Shown piece after piece: positions 46,284 through 56,017 of a stretch of 64,000 bases of DNA. The translations under genes were made by a program, and so were the position numbers. The number at the start of each line of letters is the position of its first letter. The first letter of the stretch is position 1. The stretch is from Nocardia mexicana NBRC 108244 (lineage in GTDB: Bacteria; Actinomycetota; Actinomycetes; Mycobacteriales; Mycobacteriaceae): assembly GCF_001613165.1 (NCBI RefSeq), contig NZ_BDBV01000035.1, positions 102,886 to 166,885 of the forward strand, written 5' to 3'. Under the pieces are notes generated by a model. It saw only the letters and a list, made by a program, of their open reading frames with translations, did no database searches and was not told where the DNA came from.

Positions 46284-46943
46284 GTGAGGCTGGGCGTAGT
46301 GGACGCCGACAAGCCGGTGGCTGATGCGTTGGTCGCCGTTCTCAATGCATGTGGACATGAGGCTGCGCCAGTTGGCAGCGGTGCGGAACTGCTGACCTCA
46401 CACCGTGACTACGACGTGGTGATCCTTGACCTGAACCTGCCCGACATGGACGGGGAGCATGCTCTGCGTCGGTTCCGGATGGTCAGCTCCGCGCCGGTCG
46501 TCGTTCTCACAGTGAACAACGATGAGCGAACGGTCGTGCGAGCACTGCGGCTCGGTGCCGACGATTATCTTGTGAAGCCTGCGCCCGTGGGCGTGTTGAT
46601 AGCTCGACTCGAGAACATCAGCCGTCGCAGGGTGTCGCCCACGGTGCTGGCACCGGTCATGGTCGTCACGCGTGATGTTTGCGTTGACCTGGCCGCCCGT
46701 GAGGTGCGGGTCGGAGGCGAGCCGGTGGCTTTGACTCCCAGCGAATTTCGGGTGGTCGAGATCTTGGTGGAGAAGCCGGGATCGGCCGTGAGCCGTCAAC
46801 AGTTGAGGGATCGGATCTGGGGCGATGCGTTTCTGGCGCTGTCGCGATCATTGGATGTTCATGTGTCGACGTTACGTGCCAAACTGAACCGGCCTGGACT
46901 GATCAACACGGTCCGGGGGTACGGCTATCGCTGGGAAGTTTGA
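46284..46943 (+). CDS. OmpR-family response regulator, orphan
   Basis: 219 residues starting with GTG. Receiver domain with phospho-acceptor Asp49 (VILDLNLPDMDG), and a conserved Lys in DYLVKPA. The acidic pair is altered: VDADKP has Asp7 and Asp9 rather than two adjacent acidic residues. The C-terminal winged helix ends with TVRGYGYRWEV and has LTPSEFRVVEILVEKPGS. No histidine kinase gene is adjacent. Its 3' end overlaps the end of the convergent SARP gene by 41 bp. Confidence 0.88.
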   Translation: MRLGVVDADKPVADALVAVLNACGHEAAPVGSGAELLTSHRDYDVVILDLNLPDMDGEHALRRFRMVSSAPVVVLTVNNDERTVVRALRLGADDYLVKPAPVGVLIARLENISRRRVSPTVLAPVMVVTRDVCVDLAAREVRVGGEPVALTPSEFRVVEILVEKPGSAVSRQQLRDRIWGDAFLALSRSLDVHVSTLRAKLNRPGLINTVRGYGYRWEV

Positions 46944-49851
46944 CGTCGGGCAGCGTTTCGGCATTCCCCGCAGACTCGGCCGGTTTGAGTTGTGCGATGA
47001 GTTCGTTCGCATTGTGCATCGCCGTTCGGGCTTCGGCGTCGCGTCCTGCTGCGGCCAGTGCCTGGCTCTGGGCCATGAGCGCGCCGATCCGTCGAACTGG
47101 GTCTGCCGAGTCGATCAGGGCGCGTACGGATTCTGTGGCGGTATCGACGGCAGCCAGAGTGTCGCCGACGGCCAGTTGCGCCTCGGAGAGCCGAATGAGT
47201 GTCCATCCCTGCAGGACCCGATGTCGGGTGCGGTGCGCCAGTGCTACCGCGTCCGCGCCGAATCTTACTGCCTCCGGGAACATCTGCCGCCGCCAGGCAA
47301 TGCGGGACAGCGTGTGGAGGGCGAATGCCTCGATGAAGCGGTGCCCGGTGGTTCTCGCACTGGTCAGAGCCTGCTCGCTCGCGGACTGCGCGTCGTCCAA
47401 CATGGCGGCTTCGGCGCAGGTCCACCCCGCGAATCCGTAGGACATCCCCATGCCCCAGTCATCGTCGAGTCTCTGGAAGATCTCGGCCGCTGCGGTCCAG
47501 TGCGGGACTGCGGCCGTCGGCTGCGCGATCATGACTACTCCGGCGAGGGACATCTCGGCTGTCGCGTACAACCGGGCGTTTCCGGTCCTGGAGGCCAAGG
47601 CCGAGGCCCGTTCCATGCTTGTGCGGGATTCTTCGTCGTAGCGACCGCGTTCCATTACCTGGGATGTGTGCAGGCCGATGCGGATGCGGGCCTCGGATCC
47701 GCTGTCGCCGATCCGGATTGCGCGATCGAGCAGGTCATGCAGAGGTTGGACCAAGTCTAAATTGCCGTCGGAGATGAACAGGGTCTCGGCCAGAGTCCAG
47801 CACAGGTCGGCAGCGACCGGGAGGAGTTCGACTGTATCGGCGGCGGCTACCTGCCGATACAGCGCGGCGAGGGTGCCGCGTTCGGTGGCGAGCCATTTGT
47901 GCGCGTCGGACTCGTCATCGAACATCTGTCCGCGTGCGGTGGTGGCGGTCACGTACTCGGGCAGCCGGGTCCTCGGGTTCCACAGTGTGACAAGGTTTTT
48001 CGCTGACGCCAGGTAGAAGTCGAGCAGTGTGGCCAAAGCGGCTGGGTGGTCACTTCCCGGCAGGGAGCGTGCGAACAGCCGCACCAGATCGTGATAGCGG
48101 TAGCGGCCCGGTGCCGGCGAGAGCAGCAGATTCAGATCCACCAGCTCCTCGCATAATCGTTCGGCTTGTGCATCGGAGTGGCGGAGCAGGCACGCGATCG
48201 CGGGGGCGGGCAAGTCCGGGGATTCGACGGCGGCAGCGAGGCGGAATGCCCTGGCTTGCTCGGTGTTGAGTTGTCGGTACCCGAGATGAAAAGTGGCCTC
48301 CACCGCGATGTCGCCGGTTTCGAGTTCGCCGATGCGGTGCCGTTCATCGGCTACTCGCCGAACGACCGAAGCGAGGGACCACTGCGGCCTTGCGGCCAGT
48401 CGCGCGGCGATGATCCGAACTGCGAGTGGCAGTTGTCCGCATGCCTCGATGATCAGGCGCGCAGCGTCGGGGTCGGCTCGGACTCTGGGTTCGCCGACGA
48501 TGCGGGTCAGCAGGTCGAGGGATTCTGTCGGCGAATAGGTATCGAGGCTGGTGGTGACGGCCCCGGGGAGGCCGGTGAGGCTGGATCGGCTGGTGATCAG
48601 CACGGCGTTGCCCGCGCCTCCCGGCAGAAGTGGCCGGATCTGGTCGGCGTCGGCCGCGTTATCCAGGACCATCAGCAGCCGTTTTCCGGCGGCGGCGGTC
48701 CGGAACAGGGCAGAGCGGTCGTCGAGGGATGCGGGCAATTCGCCGTCGGCGTAGCCGAGGGCGCGGAGGAAGCCGCCTAGTACGACGTCGGGGTCGGCGG
48801 GATGGGCATCCATGCCACGCAAATTCGCGTACAGCTGGCCGTCGGGAAAGCTGTCGCGGATCAGGTGCGCGACATGCAAGGCGAGGGTCGTCTTGCCGAT
48901 GCCGCCCATTCCGGTGATCACCGATACCGGGACCGCGGGTGAGTCCTGGTTTCGCAGTCGAGTGGTCAGCTGGTCGACGGTATCGGCACGACCGGTGAAG
49001 TCCGAGAGATCGGAGGGCAATTGGGCGGGTTGCGGGTTGCGGACCGGCGTAGGGGCGAGCACGCCGGACGGGCGCTGTGGCGTAGTGAGTTCACCACGCA
49101 GGAGCTGCTGGTGTAGCTCGGCCAGTTCGGAACCGGGCTCGACCCCGAGTTCATCGATGAGCCTGCGCCGGATGTCGGTGAATACCCGTAGCGCCTCCGC
49201 TTGCCGGCCCGACCGGTACAGCGCGGTCATCAGTTGTCCGTGCGTACCTTCGGCCAGAGGATGTTCTGCGGTGAGCCCGATGAGTTCACTCACCAGCTCA
49301 TCGTGTCTCCCCAGCGCCAGGTCTATATCGATGCGTGCGCTGAGGACTGCGAGATGCTGTTCGGCCAGCTTGGCGCGTTGCTGTGCGGCGAACGGTCCAG
49401 GCACTCCGGACAGAGGTTCGCCGACCCATAGCGCCGCCGCATCACTCAAGAGAGCGCGCGCAGCATTCAGATCACCGGATTCCTTGGCGCGTTGAGCCTC
49501 CGTGATCTGAGCTTGCGCCGAGTCCCAGTCCACCGTCGCATCGGGAATACGCAGTGCGTAGCCACTACCGACGGAGACCAGCAGCCGGGCGGGGGTACGG
49601 GCGGTGCGGTCCGGTTCCAGCATGGCTCGCAGATCGGCTGCGTAGTTGCGGACTGCGCCCGAGGCTCGTGGAGGAGCGGATGCCCCCCACACCGCGTTGA
49701 TCAGTTCGCCGAGCGACAGCGTTCGATTTCGGTGCAGCAACAGCGCCGCGAGCACTGCTTGCCGCTGCGGTGTGCCGATTTCCAACCGTTCGCTGCCACG
49801 CCACCCCGTCACCGGTCCCAGGACGGTAAACCGGAATTCCTCTCCCACCAT
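46903..49851 (-). CDS. SARP/AfsR-type regulator with ATPase and TPR domains
   Basis: 982 residues. N-terminal OmpR-like DNA-binding domain (FTVLGPVTGWRGSERLEIGT ... ELINAVWG), then a bacterial transcriptional activator domain (about 95-240: LWVGEPLSG, ALYRSGRQAEALRVFTDIRR). Next an NB-ARC ATPase with GMGGIGKTTLALHVAH and LLMVLDNAADADQIRPLLPG, then TPR-like helices to the C-terminus. AfsR-type proteins are pathway activators of secondary metabolism. It is divergent from the FAAL operon (12-92 bp depending on start), which is the natural candidate target. Confidence 0.9.
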   Translation of the reverse strand: MVGEEFRFTVLGPVTGWRGSERLEIGTPQRQAVLAALLLHRNRTLSLGELINAVWGASAPPRASGAVRNYAADLRAMLEPDRTARTPARLLVSVGSGYALRIPDATVDWDSAQAQITEAQRAKESGDLNAARALLSDAAALWVGEPLSGVPGPFAAQQRAKLAEQHLAVLSARIDIDLALGRHDELVSELIGLTAEHPLAEGTHGQLMTALYRSGRQAEALRVFTDIRRRLIDELGVEPGSELAELHQQLLRGELTTPQRPSGVLAPTPVRNPQPAQLPSDLSDFTGRADTVDQLTTRLRNQDSPAVPVSVITGMGGIGKTTLALHVAHLIRDSFPDGQLYANLRGMDAHPADPDVVLGGFLRALGYADGELPASLDDRSALFRTAAAGKRLLMVLDNAADADQIRPLLPGGAGNAVLITSRSSLTGLPGAVTTSLDTYSPTESLDLLTRIVGEPRVRADPDAARLIIEACGQLPLAVRIIAARLAARPQWSLASVVRRVADERHRIGELETGDIAVEATFHLGYRQLNTEQARAFRLAAAVESPDLPAPAIACLLRHSDAQAERLCEELVDLNLLLSPAPGRYRYHDLVRLFARSLPGSDHPAALATLLDFYLASAKNLVTLWNPRTRLPEYVTATTARGQMFDDESDAHKWLATERGTLAALYRQVAAADTVELLPVAADLCWTLAETLFISDGNLDLVQPLHDLLDRAIRIGDSGSEARIRIGLHTSQVMERGRYDEESRTSMERASALASRTGNARLYATAEMSLAGVVMIAQPTAAVPHWTAAAEIFQRLDDDWGMGMSYGFAGWTCAEAAMLDDAQSASEQALTSARTTGHRFIEAFALHTLSRIAWRRQMFPEAVRFGADAVALAHRTRHRVLQGWTLIRLSEAQLAVGDTLAAVDTATESVRALIDSADPVRRIGALMAQSQALAAAGRDAEARTAMHNANELIAQLKPAESAGNAETLPDVKLPSDSRTPGPC

Positions 49852-49943
49852 CCGGCCATCCTATGGCAATCGCGCGATTTGTCCTGATCGCGGTGTTACT
49901 GCGTTCTGATCGGTCACTGATTGTGTGCTGTTGTGCTGGTCGA

Positions 49944-51563
49944 ATGTTGGATGTCGAAACATTGCCGGAGATGCTGGCGGCGCGAACGTTGCTCAGCCCA
50001 GCGGGGCGGCCGTTGGAGTTCATCGACGCGGCGGTTGCTGCGCCGTCCTACGCCGAGCTGGATCGTCGGGCCCGGTCCATTGCGGCTGGACTGGGAGAAC
50101 GCGCACCGCGGGGTTCCCGGGCGCTGTTGGTGATGCCGACCGGCGACGATTTCGTGGCTGCCTTCTTCGGGTGCCTGTATGCGGGCATCGTGGCAGTGCC
50201 GTGCCCGCCGCCGCTGCCCGGCGCGATGGCCGAACGGTTCGCCGATATCGTCGCTGACTGTACGCCGGAATTGCTGGTCACCACGGCCGAGTGGGCAGCG
50301 TTGATGCCGGCGTCCGGGATGCAGGTAGTCGCGGCGGATGCGCTGCTCGGCTGGGCCGAGTTCGCGCCGGTGGAGATCACGGCCCACGATATCGCCTACC
50401 TGCAGTACAGCAGCGGAACGACCGGAAAGCCCCGGGGGATCGTCGTCCGGCACGCCAACGCGCTGGCCAATCTGCGTTTGTCGAGCGCGGACCACGCACT
50501 TACCTCGGATGACCGGATCGTGGGCTGGTTGCCGCTGTTTCACGATCTGGGGCTGGTGAGTCAGATTCTGCAGCCGATCTTCGACGACAGCCGGGCTGTG
50601 CTGATGCAGCCGCAGGATTTCGTCGCCGATCCCGCACGCTGGCTGCGCGAGGTGTCCACGCAAGCAGCAACGATTGTGGCATTGCCGGGGTTCGCCTACG
50701 ACATGCTGTTGCGGCGGGTGCCGCCGGAGCAGCGGGCGGCGTTGCGGCTGGACCGACTGCGAATCGCGCGGACCGCCGCAGATGAGCTGGATCCGGAGCG
50801 GATGCGGGCGTTCACCGACGGCTTCGCCGTGAGCGGGCTGGACCCGATCGTGCTCAATACCGGGTATGGACTGGGCGAGGCGGTGCTGCATGTTTGCATC
50901 ACGCCACCGGGCACCCCCGTGGTGACGCTGCGGGCTGATCGAGATTCCTTGTCCCACGGAATATTACGGTCGACAACTCGTGAGGATGCGGTGACCGTGG
51001 TCGGCAGCGGACGTCCCGGTGCGGACTTGCCGGTCGCGATCGTCTCGCGCGAGGACCGGCGGTTGGTGCTGCCGGACGGACGGGTCGGGGAGATCGCGAT
51101 CGCCGGTGCGAGTGTGGTGATGGAGTACTGGGGCGAGGAGGAGACCGGGTTCGATATCGATGGCGTGCGGTATCAGTGGACCGGCGACCTCGGCTGTCTG
51201 CTGGATGGAGAGCTGTTCGTGCTCGGCAGAACCGCCGACCTCCTCGTCGTGGACGGCCGCGAATATCGTGCTGCGGATATCGAGCGGACAGCGGCCAAGG
51301 CGTATCCGCGGATCCGGCCGCATGCCTGCGCGGTGTTCGCCGATACGGGGTCGATCGTCTTGGTGGCTGAACTTGTCGACGGCCACGACATGGCCGCGCA
51401 GGCTGTGCGCGCCGCCGTCGCTGCGCGACACGATCTGGTATTGGACGATATTCATTTCGTTGCGCGTGGCGCTGTGCCGGTGACGACGAGTGGAAAAGTC
51501 CGCCGGCGTCGCGCCGCGGAATTCTACCGACGGCAGCGGCCTACATCCGCCGCGCAATCATGA
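49944..51563 (+). CDS. Fatty-acyl-AMP ligase (FAAL/FadD-like)
   Basis: 539 residues from the ATG at 49944 (MLDVETLPEMLAAR); a longer frame to 49863 is possible but has cysteine-rich non-family residues. ATP motif LQYSSGTTGKPRGIVVRHAN, the FAAL-typical WLPLFHDLGLVSQILQPIF, TGDLG-like WTGDLGCLLDGELFVLGRTADL and a C-terminal GKVRRRRA. FAALs activate fatty acids as acyl-adenylates and load them on carrier proteins of PKS or NRPS enzymes. No carrier protein is encoded next to it. Its stop overlaps the next start (ATGA). Confidence 0.85.
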   Translation: MLDVETLPEMLAARTLLSPAGRPLEFIDAAVAAPSYAELDRRARSIAAGLGERAPRGSRALLVMPTGDDFVAAFFGCLYAGIVAVPCPPPLPGAMAERFADIVADCTPELLVTTAEWAALMPASGMQVVAADALLGWAEFAPVEITAHDIAYLQYSSGTTGKPRGIVVRHANALANLRLSSADHALTSDDRIVGWLPLFHDLGLVSQILQPIFDDSRAVLMQPQDFVADPARWLREVSTQAATIVALPGFAYDMLLRRVPPEQRAALRLDRLRIARTAADELDPERMRAFTDGFAVSGLDPIVLNTGYGLGEAVLHVCITPPGTPVVTLRADRDSLSHGILRSTTREDAVTVVGSGRPGADLPVAIVSREDRRLVLPDGRVGEIAIAGASVVMEYWGEEETGFDIDGVRYQWTGDLGCLLDGELFVLGRTADLLVVDGREYRAADIERTAAKAYPRIRPHACAVFADTGSIVLVAELVDGHDMAAQAVRAAVAARHDLVLDDIHFVARGAVPVTTSGKVRRRRAAEFYRRQRPTSAAQS

Positions 51564-51916
51564 CGACACCGGCATACCGTGACTGCTTCTGGAGTCACCC
51601 CGTCGGTCGAGCCGTGCCGTCGAGATCCTGGGCCGTGCTCGCAGGCTCGCCGCTGGCGATGATTTGCCTCACCGCGGTGGCGGCCGGGCTCCTGATCGAA
51701 GGGGATGTCCGCGGGGAACCGGCGCCCGGGGGCATCGTGCACCGGATGGAATCGCAACGGCTCGACGTACGGAGCGGTCCTGCGGCGTCCACCGAATCCC
51801 ACAGAGTCCCAACCGCCATCCGTCCGAAGGCCGTCGGCAGGCGAGTGGGCGTACCGCTTCCCCGAGGGAAGGTCATCGGCCCCGCGGTCAAGAAATCAAC
51901 AACAGGACATCGATGA
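51560..51916 (+). CDS. Small membrane protein of unknown function, coupled on both sides
   Basis: 118 residues. Both ends are ATGA overlaps: its ATG overlaps the FAAL stop and its stop overlaps the MFS ATG at 51913. One predicted transmembrane segment (SPLAMICLTAVAAGLLIEGD, residues ~30-50); the rest is polar and proline/arginine rich. No family recognised. The double coupling is the evidence that it is a real gene. It may be an accessory to the transporter. Confidence 0.65.
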   Translation: MTTPAYRDCFWSHPVGRAVPSRSWAVLAGSPLAMICLTAVAAGLLIEGDVRGEPAPGGIVHRMESQRLDVRSGPAASTESHRVPTAIRPKAVGRRVGVPLPRGKVIGPAVKKSTTGHR

Positions 51917-53418
51917 GAAACATTCCGACAGTGCGACATTTCGGCAGCGCCCCCATCCGGCCGAACCGGCCGGCGATCCACGATCCGTTCCAAGCCCTGC
52001 TTGCCCGGCCGCAGTACCGAGTGGGGCGGTGGGCGTTGCCGGTGATCTGCCTTGCCCAGTTCATGGTGGTGCTGGATGTCGCGATCGTGAATATCGCGAT
52101 CCCCTCGATCCAACACGACCTGGAATTTTCCAACTCCGAGCTGGCCTGGGTGGTCGACGCCTACACCCTTGCCTTCGGTGCGTTGCTGCTGCTCGGTGGT
52201 CGCATGGCCGACCTGGTCGGCCGGCGGCGCATGTTCGCGCTCGGGATCGCGGTATTCACCGCCGGATCGTTGCTGGGCGGGGCGGCGGCGACGCCCGGTG
52301 TGTTGCTGTCTGGGCGCGTGTTGCAGGGCATGGGCGCGGCGTTCGCATCTCCGGCGGCACTGTCGCTGGTGACCGTGCTGTTCGAGGCCGGGCCGCGGCG
52401 GCAGCGGGCGATGACGGTGTACGCGGCGATGGCCGGACTCGGCGCGATCGGCGGGGAACTGCTCGGCGGCGTGTTCACCGAATTCGGTTCCTGGCGTTGG
52501 GTTCTGTTCGTGAATGTGCCGATCGGGATGCTGCTGCTGGTGCTGACACCGATAGTGCTGCCGGTGGTCCCCAAGTCGGTGGCGCGCGGTTTGGATGTAC
52601 CCGGTGCGATTACCGGTACTGCGGCGTTGGTGTGCTTGGTATACGGCGCGATCAGGGCGGGCACGGACGGCTGGACAGATCCGACGACGCTGATGTTGTT
52701 GGTCGGATCTGCGGGGCTGACAGTGTTTTTCGTGGCAGTCGAGTGGAACGGCCGACAACCTATCCTGCCGCTGGGCCTATTGCGCGATCGAGCCCGGCTG
52801 TCGGCGATCGGCACGATGGTCGCAGCCTACGGCTGCTTGTATCCGATCCTGTTCTTCGGTACCCGGATGATGCAGGACGTCAGCGGATTCGACGCGTTGG
52901 AAACAGGATTGGCGTTCGCGCCCTGCGGGGTTTCGATGCTGTTGGCCGCGGGCGTGGCCAAGAAACTGGTACTGCGGATCGGCCCGCGCCCCCTGATGGC
53001 GATGGGTTCCGGGCTCTACTTGATCACCTCGATCTGGCTGGCCACTCATGTCCGCAGTGGCTATCTCACGCTTCTCCCCGCACTGGTCTTGCTGGGTTTC
53101 GCGGTGAGTTTCGCCACGGTCGGGATCACTCTCGCGGCGGTGGAGCAGGTAACGCCGGAGGTGTCGGGCGTTCTCTCCGGTGTGCTCGGCGCGGCCCAGC
53201 AGGTGGGTGGGACGCTCGGGGTGGCGGTGCTCGCGTCGGTGGCGGCCCGGGCGACCTCGGATCGGCTGGCGAGCATGCCATCGGCCGGACCCACCGACGC
53301 GCTGGCTCACGGCTTCGGGACCGCCTTCGCGTTTTCCGCCGGCATCGCCGTGATCGCTGCGGGACTCACCGTCCTCGGCTGGCGGCGCTCTGCCGAGCAG
53401 GCGCCCACAACGTCATGA
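51913..53418 (+). CDS. MFS transporter, DHA2 (14-helix) family
   Basis: 501 residues, drug:H+ antiporter type EmrB/QacA. Family marks: PVICLAQFMVVLDVAIVNIA (helix 1), LAWVVDAYTLAFGALLLLGG, GRMADLVGRRRMF (the DRxGRR-like loop), and GSWRWVLFVNVPIGMLLL. The ATG at 51913 matches the expected N-terminus. As the third gene of the FAAL operon it probably exports the product of that pathway or provides self-resistance. Confidence 0.9.
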   Translation: MRNIPTVRHFGSAPIRPNRPAIHDPFQALLARPQYRVGRWALPVICLAQFMVVLDVAIVNIAIPSIQHDLEFSNSELAWVVDAYTLAFGALLLLGGRMADLVGRRRMFALGIAVFTAGSLLGGAAATPGVLLSGRVLQGMGAAFASPAALSLVTVLFEAGPRRQRAMTVYAAMAGLGAIGGELLGGVFTEFGSWRWVLFVNVPIGMLLLVLTPIVLPVVPKSVARGLDVPGAITGTAALVCLVYGAIRAGTDGWTDPTTLMLLVGSAGLTVFFVAVEWNGRQPILPLGLLRDRARLSAIGTMVAAYGCLYPILFFGTRMMQDVSGFDALETGLAFAPCGVSMLLAAGVAKKLVLRIGPRPLMAMGSGLYLITSIWLATHVRSGYLTLLPALVLLGFAVSFATVGITLAAVEQVTPEVSGVLSGVLGAAQQVGGTLGVAVLASVAARATSDRLASMPSAGPTDALAHGFGTAFAFSAGIAVIAAGLTVLGWRRSAEQAPTTS

Positions 53419-53550
53419 ATTGATCACGAACCGATCTGTTCAATGACTTCATGGTGCGACTGCACAGGGCCGACTCGCTTCGGCCGGAGTCCGCGCCGGA
53501 CCACCGAAACAAGTACCTCGGCACGGCCGAGGGGTCGAAAGGATACGAAC

Positions 53551-53880
53551 ATGGTACGAAACACACTCGTAAAATCGCTGACGGTTATTTCTATGCCGCT
53601 GGTCGCGGCGGCGATTTACGCGGGTCCAGCCTCCGCCGAGTCATCACCGTATGCCGATCAGGCAGCGCCCGTCGCCGGTGTCCCCCTGCAATCTGACGAC
53701 ATCGCAACCAATCCCAACGCCCAGTTTCCCGATCCGGTCCTCAACGGCACCGTGCTCGGTGCCGGAATCGGGAGCGCCGTCGGCTCGGCCACGGGCTTCG
53801 GTGGACCTGTCATCGGCGGGCTGATCGGTGCCCTGATCGGACACTTCAATCCGGACGTGGTCCCTCAGGTCCTTCCCTGA
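53551..53880 (+). CDS. Small secreted protein, glycine-zipper-like C-terminus
   Basis: 109 residues with a signal peptide (MVRNTLVKSLTVISMPLVAA, cut after ASA near residue 29). The mature tail GTVLGAGIGSAVGSATGFGG and PVIGGLIGALIGHF is Gly/Ala/Ile rich with glycine-zipper spacing, and may insert in membrane. GAAAGGA precedes the ATG at 53551. No named family. It is one of several small exported proteins in this end of the window. Confidence 0.75.
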   Translation: MVRNTLVKSLTVISMPLVAAAIYAGPASAESSPYADQAAPVAGVPLQSDDIATNPNAQFPDPVLNGTVLGAGIGSAVGSATGFGGPVIGGLIGALIGHFNPDVVPQVLP

Positions 53881-54035
53881 CGTCCACACATCCATTTCAG
53901 TAGGCGTTCGTACCGAGTCACCGGTCTCCTTCTGGTGTACCAGCGCAGTGGAACATGCTGCCTCCGAATATCGACCGGTGACCGGTTGAGCGGTGACTGA
54001 TCACAGAATTATTCCGGCCGAAGACAGTAGGAAGC

Positions 54036-55940
54036 ATGAGCGTCTACATCGAGCATTTCAACCGCAGCATGAACGATCCGGAGGAGTTCTGGGCGGCCCA
54101 TGCTAGCGCCGTGACGTGGGACCATGCGCCCACGGTGGTACTGGACTCGAGTCGAGCGCCGCTGCACCGGTGGTTCGTCGACGGGCGGATGAATACCTGT
54201 GACAACGCCCTGGATCGGCATGTGGCACAGGGGCGTTCGGATCAGGCGGCGCTGATCTACGACAGTCCTGTCACCGGCGTGCGAGAAACACTCAGCTACG
54301 GTGAACTGCTCGAGCGGGTGGCCCGGTTTGCCGGTGCGCTGCGGGGATTCGGTGTGGGCGTGGGCGACCGGGTGGTGATCTATATGCCGATGGTGCCCGA
54401 GGCGGCGGTCGCGATGCTTGCCTGTGCGCGGCTGGGCGCAGTGCACTCGGTCGTTTTCGGCGGGTTCGCAGCCGCGGAGTTGGCGGTGCGGATCGACGAT
54501 GCGACACCGAAGGTGATCGTCTCCGCGTCCTGTGGAATCGAGCCGAACCGCGTGATCGCCTACCAGCCGCTACTCGACGAGGCGCTGAAACTGGCTGTCC
54601 ACCAACCGGACCGGTGCATCGTCCTGCAGCGCCCGCAGTTGGAGGCCGATCTCGTCGACGGACGGGATGTCGACTGGCATGCGGCGACAGCCGCCGCCGA
54701 GCCCGCCGACTGCGTGCCGGTCGCGGCGACCGATCCGCTGTATGTGCTCTACACCTCCGGCACCACCGGAAAACCCAAAGGCGTGGTCCGTGACAACGGC
54801 GGCCACGCCGTCGCGCTGCTGTGGAGTATGCGTCACATCTACGGTATCGAGCCGGGCGATGTCTTCTGGGCTGCCTCCGATGTCGGCTGGGTCGTCGGCC
54901 ACTCCTACATCGTGTACGGCCCGCTGCTCGCCGGGGCGACCGCCGTGCTCTACGAGGGTAAGCCCGTCGGGACCCCGGATCCCGGTGCGTTCTGGCGGGT
55001 CGTCGCCGAGCACAAGGTCAAGACTCTGTTCGCCGCTCCCACCGCGTTCCGCGCCATCAAGAAGGAGGATCCGGAGGCGAAATGCCTTCGCGATCACGAT
55101 ATTTCGTCACTGCGCTACCTTTTCCTCGCCGGGGAGCGCCTGGACCCCGATACCTACCACTGGGCCCACGCGGTTCTTCGCACCCCGATCATCGACCACT
55201 GGTGGCAGACCGAGACCGGCTGGCCCGCTGCGGCGAATCCGGCCGGGATCGAACTGCTTCCGGCCAAACCCGGATCCGCGACTGTGCCGGTGCCCGGCTA
55301 CGACATCCGGATTCTGGGAGAAGACGGACAGGAGGTCCCTCGGGGCACTGAAGGTGCGGTGTGCATGAAGTTACCGTTGCCGCCGGGAACGCTCACCACA
55401 CTGTGGGGTTCGGACCAGCGTTACATCGACTCCTATCTGTCGGCGCATGAGGGCTACTACCTGACCGGCGACAGTGGCTACCTGGACGAGGACGGCTACC
55501 TGTTCTTCCTGGGCCGTACCGATGACGTCATCAACGTAGCGGGCCACCGCCTGTCGACCGGCGTGATGGAGGCGGTCGTCGCCGATCACCCCGCGATCGC
55601 TGAATGCGCCGTCATAGGCGTCCGAGACCAGCTCAAGGGCCAGCTTCCACGGGCTCTCGTCGTGTTGAAATCGGGCGAGAACATCTCGGCCGCGCAGCTG
55701 AGTGTCGAACTGGTGCAGGCGGTGCGTGACCGCGTCGGACCGATCGCCGCATTCCGCGATGTCGACATCGTGCCCGCGTTGCCCAAGACTCGTTCCGGGA
55801 AAATCCTGCGAAAAGCTATGCGCGCCATCGCGGACGGCCGGGAGGAGCCGCTCCCCGCGACGATCGAGGATCCGGCGGTCCTGGACGGCATGCGGACCCT
55901 GCTGTCCGCGAAGTCTTCTGGTGCGGCCAACGCCCGCTGA
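54036..55940 (+). CDS. prpE: Propionyl-CoA synthetase-like acyl-CoA synthetase
   Basis: 634 residues, the normal size of the acetyl/propionyl-CoA synthetase group. Motifs: YTSGTTGKPKGVVRDNGGHA (the RDNGGH form is typical of PrpE), HWWQTETGWP, YYLTGDSGYLDEDGYLFFLG, and KTRSGKILRKAMR with the acetylatable lysine. It activates propionate (or acetate) with ATP and CoA. No methylcitrate-cycle genes are adjacent. The substrate preference is a family inference, so the name is tentative. Confidence 0.85.
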   Translation: MSVYIEHFNRSMNDPEEFWAAHASAVTWDHAPTVVLDSSRAPLHRWFVDGRMNTCDNALDRHVAQGRSDQAALIYDSPVTGVRETLSYGELLERVARFAGALRGFGVGVGDRVVIYMPMVPEAAVAMLACARLGAVHSVVFGGFAAAELAVRIDDATPKVIVSASCGIEPNRVIAYQPLLDEALKLAVHQPDRCIVLQRPQLEADLVDGRDVDWHAATAAAEPADCVPVAATDPLYVLYTSGTTGKPKGVVRDNGGHAVALLWSMRHIYGIEPGDVFWAASDVGWVVGHSYIVYGPLLAGATAVLYEGKPVGTPDPGAFWRVVAEHKVKTLFAAPTAFRAIKKEDPEAKCLRDHDISSLRYLFLAGERLDPDTYHWAHAVLRTPIIDHWWQTETGWPAAANPAGIELLPAKPGSATVPVPGYDIRILGEDGQEVPRGTEGAVCMKLPLPPGTLTTLWGSDQRYIDSYLSAHEGYYLTGDSGYLDEDGYLFFLGRTDDVINVAGHRLSTGVMEAVVADHPAIAECAVIGVRDQLKGQLPRALVVLKSGENISAAQLSVELVQAVRDRVGPIAAFRDVDIVPALPKTRSGKILRKAMRAIADGREEPLPATIEDPAVLDGMRTLLSAKSSGAANAR

Positions 55941-56017
55941 GGCTGTCACGTAGCAGCCGAGTTTGGCTGGTATCGCCGATGTTTCACCAACTCTGAGAAC
56001 GATAAAGGGCGTCAATC

